Below are positions 60,560-64,000 of a stretch of DNA of 64,000 nt, piece by piece. Each line of letters starts with the position of its first letter. The first letter of the stretch is position 1. Source of the stretch: Flavihumibacter stibioxidans (GTDB lineage: Bacteria > Bacteroidota > Bacteroidia > Chitinophagales > Chitinophagaceae); contig NZ_MBUA01000023.1 in NCBI RefSeq assembly GCF_014332695.1, forward strand, positions 517,542 through 581,541. The letters are read 5' to 3'. The position numbers were made by a program, and so were the translations under genes. The notes beneath the pieces are model-generated. The model worked only from the letters and a program-made list of their open reading frames with translations, did not search any database and was not told where the DNA came from.

Positions 60560-61132
60560 TTATTGTCTGTCTACTATGTAATTCAGCTCTGTCACTCCGC
60601 AGGTAAATTGTTGGGTATTCAATAGTTTTAGTTTTATTCTGTCTTCGATGCCTACAAACAATGGAATACCTCGTCCAAGAACAATTGGATTAACAAATAG
60701 CCAGAAGCCGTCAATTAAGTTCAGTTGAATAAGTGAATGTGTTGCAGTTGGGCTACCAAAAAGCAAGATTTCTGCGCCAGGCTGTTGTTTTATTTCATTT
60801 ATTCTGTCGGAAAGCTTGTCACTAATAATTTTTGTATTAGTCAGACCTGCGTCTTTCATTGTTTTTGATAAAACAATTTTATGAACTTTGCTATACCACC
60901 TTGAATGTTCAATATCGTGCCTGGTTGCTGTCGGCTTGTCACCTGCTGTAGGCCAGTAATTTTCCATCATCTGATAAGTTATCCGTCCATATAATGCAGT
61001 ATCACCTTCGCTTATCCGTTTACCGACATAATCAAATATTTCTTCATCAACTTTAATCCAGTCCATTTCTCCGTTCGGGCCTGCTACAAAACCATCAAGG
61101 GATATGTGCATGAAAGAAATTATTTTTCTCAT
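60560..61132 (-). CDS. Dihydrofolate reductase-family (RibD C-terminal) protein
   Basis: This 190-residue protein fits the RibD_C/DHFR-like family: MRKIISFMHISLDGFVAGPN, MDWIKVDEEIFDYVG, DTALYGRITYQMMENYWP, SKTMKDAGLTNTKIIS, and EILLFGSPTATHSLIQLNLIDGFWLFVNPIVLG. It binds NADPH; the true substrate is unknown and is usually not dihydrofolate. It stands alone between two remnants of toxin-antitoxin systems. The gap on each side (60280-60559, 61133-61343) shows no gene. Confidence 0.9.
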   Translation of the reverse strand: MRKIISFMHISLDGFVAGPNGEMDWIKVDEEIFDYVGKRISEGDTALYGRITYQMMENYWPTAGDKPTATRHDIEHSRWYSKVHKIVLSKTMKDAGLTNTKIISDKLSDRINEIKQQPGAEILLFGSPTATHSLIQLNLIDGFWLFVNPIVLGRGIPLFVGIEDRIKLKLLNTQQFTCGVTELNYIVDRQ

Positions 61133-61343
61133 ATAGTTCTGGTATTTATAGTTGTCAATGGTGTGTTACTTTCTTTAATAATGCCTGCCAGGGGTCAGGG
61201 ATTTGGTTTGCCAGGGGAATTACTAAGGTCCCGCCCGATTCATCCGATATATTATTTACTAAAGTCCATATTTATAACTAAACGCCCAATTGAAACCGTG
61301 ACAAGTTCGGGCCGATGCTCATCAATGATCTACTGATGAAGTT

Positions 61344-61599
61344 TCAATGTCTCGCCCTGTTAATATAGATGCCGTTGTTATGGGCAGTGAACTGTTGATT
61401 ATTTGCTGAATGTCTATGAAGAAGGTGAGGAAGAAGATGTTCTTTTATCTGCCGTACGATTTGGCATATAAAACCCAGTAATTTATACCAATGATTATCA
61501 GAATGTGTGTCTATAAATCCTTCCGGTAATCGATTAGCAGCCTCGTCAATAATTTCAAAATTCCTGATTACTGCATCAAACTGGAAATTCCGCGTAACC
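61344..61599 (-). pseudogene. HepT-like HEPN toxin fragment cut by IS21
   Basis: The minus-strand frame reads FDAVIRNFEIIDEAANRLPE and then FIDTHSDNHWYKLLGF, which is the core of HepT/DUF86 toxins. The expected next segment with the catalytic R-x4-6-H motif (RNxxVHEYF) is missing; the reading passes straight to QIVRQIKEHLLPHLL, which resembles the family C-terminus, so about a dozen codons appear deleted in frame. Upstream the coding sequence stops at the IS21 end (about 61600); the frame stays open into the IS end repeats, giving meaningless residues. The N-terminal part and any MntA antitoxin gene would lie beyond the insertion element. Confidence 0.65.
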
Positions 61600-61704
61600 T
61601 GAGCACTTTTTTCCGCGCCAAACTGATCACTGGTTTCCGGAGCAAATTGACCACTGAATTCCGGGGCAAATTGACCACTACTTTTCCGCGTCAAACTGAG
61701 CACT
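61600..61704. repeat. Five 24-bp repeats at IS21 left end
   Basis: The motif TGANCACT recurs at 61600, 61624, 61648, 61672 and 61697, each followed by a TTCCGNGNCAAA-like segment, giving a 24- to 25-bp period. Multiple terminal repeats of this sort are the IstA-binding sites of IS21 elements. Confidence 0.8.
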
Positions 61705-61787
61705 TCATTTAGTTGTTTATGGTACGTTCATCGGTTTAGTTAGGATGCTGGTTGAATGGCTTATTCTCGCTGTTCATACCAGTTACA

Positions 61788-63335
61788 ATGCCAAACAACC
61801 CGATTAAGATGAGTAAACTTCGTCAAGTACTAAAACTTTCATTTCAGGGCCACAATAAACTGCAGATAAACAAATTAACCGGTGTATCCCGTAATACGGT
61901 AAAAAAATACCTGGACATAGTCGATGCGCTTTCCACTTCCTGGGAAGAGCTCAGCCGCTTGTCCGATAAGGATTTAGACGAACTATTCTGCAAGGAACCG
62001 GAGGTTGTTCCGGATACCAGGCTCAAGGAACTGCTCGCCTTCTTTAGGGACAACGACAAACGCTTACGGCAACGAGGGATGACACTACTGCGGTTATGGG
62101 AACTTTACCGCCGGGAGCATCCTGCAGGCTTTGGGCACACTGCATTTTACCGTCATTATCATTTATGGAAGCGCCGTGTACAGCCCAGCATGCACATGGA
62201 GCATACCGCGGGTGACAAGGTCTATGTTGACTTTACCGGGGAAAAACTACCTGTTCTGGATGAAGCGACCGGTGAACTGCAGGAAGCCGAGGTCTTTGTA
62301 GCCATACTGGGTGCCAGCCAGCTTACCTATATGGAAGCTGTCATGTCGCAGCGGGTAGAGGACTTTATCGGTTGCTGTGAGCATGCCCTCCATTATTTTG
62401 GGGGCTCCCCCAATGCCATTGTTCCGGATAACCTAAAATCGGCGGTTGTCAAAAGCAGCCGGTACGAACCGACATTAAACGAAAATTTTGAAGCCTTTGC
62501 CGATCACTATGGGATGACGCCGCTCCCGGCCCGGGCCTACAAACCCAAAGACAAATCCCTGGTAGAGGGGGCTGTAAAAATCATGTACAGCCGCGTTTTT
62601 GTGGCGCTGTCGGAGGGGCCCGCTACGACACTGGAACGATTGAATGAGCAGGTCCTGTTATTGTTGGAGCAGCACAACAACACTCCGTTTAAAGGCCGTT
62701 CCTACAGTCGCCGCGAGCAGTTCGATGAACTGGAAAAGATCGCCCTGCAGCCCCTTCCGGCCAAACCCTATGAACTACGCCGGTCCGTTCATGCCACGGT
62801 TATGAAAAATGGCCATGTTTGCCTGAGCGTGGATAAGCACTACTACAGTGTGCCGTATGGATATATCAGTAAAAAGGTACGTATACTCTTCAGTGTCTCT
62901 GAGGTGGAGATTTATTACAAATACGAACGCATTGCCACGCACCGCCGGGTGCGCAGTGCACACAATTACAGTACGGAGGGTAGTCATATGGCCAGTCAGC
63001 ATCAGGTACAGGTCGCCTGGAATCCGGATTATTTTTTAAGCCTCGCCCGCGTGATTGCACCCGAAGTGGAGCACTACATTAGTCAGGTGCTGTTGAAAAA
63101 ACGACATCCGGAACAAGCCTATAAAATTTGTAATGGCATCCTCTCTTTTGGGAAGCGGATTGGACACGAACGGCTGATCCGGGCCTGCCAGCGAGGGCAT
63201 GCGTATGGCCTTTACTCCTATCGGGCGATTGAAGATATCTTACAAAAAGGGCTGGATCTGACGGATCCGGAAGAGTCCCAATCTACCCCCATGCCCAGCC
63301 ATGACAACATCCGGGGCAATCATTATTATCAATAA
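61788..63335 (+). CDS. istA: IS21-family transposase IstA
   Basis: This 515-residue DDE transposase has an N-terminal helix-turn-helix (KLRQVLKLSFQGHNKLQINK and VSRNTVKKYL) and a catalytic core with Asp in KVYVDFTG, Asp in IVPDNLKSAV and Glu in DKSLVEGAVKIMYSRV. ATG 61788 is chosen; the frame is open from a TTG at 61752, and ATG 61809 is also possible. It is intact. It works with the IstB ATPase encoded 11 bp downstream. Confidence 0.94.
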   Translation: MPNNPIKMSKLRQVLKLSFQGHNKLQINKLTGVSRNTVKKYLDIVDALSTSWEELSRLSDKDLDELFCKEPEVVPDTRLKELLAFFRDNDKRLRQRGMTLLRLWELYRREHPAGFGHTAFYRHYHLWKRRVQPSMHMEHTAGDKVYVDFTGEKLPVLDEATGELQEAEVFVAILGASQLTYMEAVMSQRVEDFIGCCEHALHYFGGSPNAIVPDNLKSAVVKSSRYEPTLNENFEAFADHYGMTPLPARAYKPKDKSLVEGAVKIMYSRVFVALSEGPATTLERLNEQVLLLLEQHNNTPFKGRSYSRREQFDELEKIALQPLPAKPYELRRSVHATVMKNGHVCLSVDKHYYSVPYGYISKKVRILFSVSEVEIYYKYERIATHRRVRSAHNYSTEGSHMASQHQVQVAWNPDYFLSLARVIAPEVEHYISQVLLKKRHPEQAYKICNGILSFGKRIGHERLIRACQRGHAYGLYSYRAIEDILQKGLDLTDPEESQSTPMPSHDNIRGNHYYQ

Positions 63336-63346
63336 AAACAACACCA

Positions 63347-64000
63347 ATGAATGAGCAAACCATCGAAAAAATGAGAACCATGAAACTTTTTGGCATGTTA
63401 CGTGCCTTCCAGACCAATCTTGAAACCGATACAGCCGTCCGCTACACGCCTGATGAACTGGTTGGCCTAATGGTTAGTTCGGAATGGGACGATCGCTACA
63501 ATAGAAAACTGGACAGGAGTGTGCTGCGAGCGAGGTTCCGTTACAAGGCATCGATTGAGCAAATCAGCTTTACCAATGAACGGGAGCTCCATAAAAATCA
63601 GTTGCTGCGACTGGCCGATTGTGATTTTATCAAGAAAAAAGAAAACCTGCTTATAACCGGCAGTACCGGAATAGGAAAAAGTTTTATTGCGTCAGCCTTG
63701 GGTCACCAGGCCTGTTCACTGGGCTATAAAGTGCAATACGAGCATTGCACCAAGCTGTTCTCCCGGTTAAAAATGGGAAAAGCGGACGGCACCTATTTAA
63801 AAGAAATAGCCAAAATAGAAAAACAGGACCTGTTGATATTGGATGACTTTGGGATGCAACCGCTGGATGCGCAGAACCGGGCCATACTGATGGACATCAT
63901 TGAAGACCGCCATGGCAAACACTCCACCCTGTTCACAGCACAGGTGCCGGTCAACAAATGGTATGAGGTGATTGGTGAACAAACCATAGCGGATGCCATC
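63347..64000 (+). CDS. istB: IS21-family helper ATPase IstB (partial)
   Basis: The reading frame is open from ATG 63347 to the window end (218 codons). It shows the IstB N-terminal region (MKLFGMLRAFQTNLET), Walker A GSTGIGKS, Walker B LLILDDFG and the sensor segment FTAQVPVNKWYEVIGE of the DnaA/DnaC-like AAA+ family. It lacks only the last few dozen residues (the family is about 245-260 long). Confidence 0.94.
   Translation, partial: MNEQTIEKMRTMKLFGMLRAFQTNLETDTAVRYTPDELVGLMVSSEWDDRYNRKLDRSVLRARFRYKASIEQISFTNERELHKNQLLRLADCDFIKKKENLLITGSTGIGKSFIASALGHQACSLGYKVQYEHCTKLFSRLKMGKADGTYLKEIAKIEKQDLLILDDFGMQPLDAQNRAILMDIIEDRHGKHSTLFTAQVPVNKWYEVIGEQTIADAI

Larger units (their letters stand above)
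61600..64000 (+). mobile_element. IS21-family insertion sequence, right end outside window
   Basis: The element carries istA (61788-63335) and istB (63347 onward) in the usual order, preceded by about 105 bp of direct repeats that serve as the transposase-binding end. The left tip is placed at TG of 61600, where the hepT-like coding sequence breaks off. The right end lies beyond 64000. Confidence 0.85.

Noticed and set aside
61106..61336. Plus-strand 76-codon frame after the DHFR-family gene
   Set aside because: It starts inside the DHFR gene on the opposite strand and has no recognisable features.
61600..61703. N-terminal part of a 119-residue minus-strand frame with repeated GQFAPE-like residues
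   Set aside because: These residues are the translation of the IS21 end repeats; only the part left of 61600 resembles a protein.

Overview
The window looks like a chromosomal segment of a member of the Bacteroidota, most likely Chitinophagaceae. The signs are two SusC/SusD pairs next to glycoside hydrolases, a type IX secretion C-terminal domain, the futalosine menaquinone enzyme MqnC, a Y_Y_Y/propeller regulator, TAnnTTTG-type promoter sequences and weak Shine-Dalgarno sites. No rRNA, tRNA or CRISPR array was seen. The gene calls rest on reading protein families by eye, with no database search.

Layout. 0-4.3 kb: mqnC, then a tight minus-strand operon thioredoxin - ApbE flavin transferase - DUF4266 lipoprotein - DUF3570 outer-membrane protein. 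4.5-15.6 kb: a first carbohydrate-utilisation locus with a GH29 alpha-L-fucosidase, a GH3/PA14 enzyme, a SusD/SusC pair (the susC carries an apparent one-base frameshift in its N-terminal domain) and a ROK regulator. 16-20.7 kb: housekeeping and small genes (T9SS-sorted protein, mgsA, DUF3817, uvrB, an orphan ParA). 20.7-31.2 kb: a second utilisation locus with SusC, SusD, a GH16 beta-glucanase and a propeller-esterase fusion, opposed by a membrane-anchored LuxR-type regulator. 31.2-34.4 kb: a series of small DUF genes of lower GC.

34.9-59.0 kb is the most notable part: an apparent lipid natural-product cluster in three transcription units. A plus-strand operon encodes a fatty acyl-AMP ligase, an LLM flavin monooxygenase, a PKS (ACP-KS-AT-DH-KR-ACP) and an NRPS module (C-A-PCP) whose specificity residues read as glycine. 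Divergent to it lie a tandem OleA-like thiolase fusion, a P450 and an Sfp-type phosphopantetheinyl transferase. Convergent to it lie a sulfotransferase, a di-iron protein and OleB, OleC and OleD homologues. A stand-alone APS kinase (PAPS supply) sits at the left edge and the sulfotransferase (PAPS use) at the right edge. The inferred logic is that an acyl chain is activated, extended and joined to glycine, then condensed head to head by the fused OleA pair, processed through beta-hydroxy acid and beta-lactone, possibly to an alkene, and oxidised and sulfated. In the tandem OleA the second domain has lost Cys, His and Asn but keeps the OleA-type Glu, which suggests a built-in pseudo-subunit.

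59-64 kb is a decay zone: an NTF2-like gene, a parD antitoxin with a shattered parE, a DHFR-family gene, a hepT remnant lacking its HEPN catalytic segment, and an IS21-family element (istA, istB) running off the right end. Two families of dispersed palindromic repeats occupy intergenic gaps: family A (CACCCGWCGGGTG units, four loci) and family B (GGTGTCTGACAT units in long inverted repeats, three loci).
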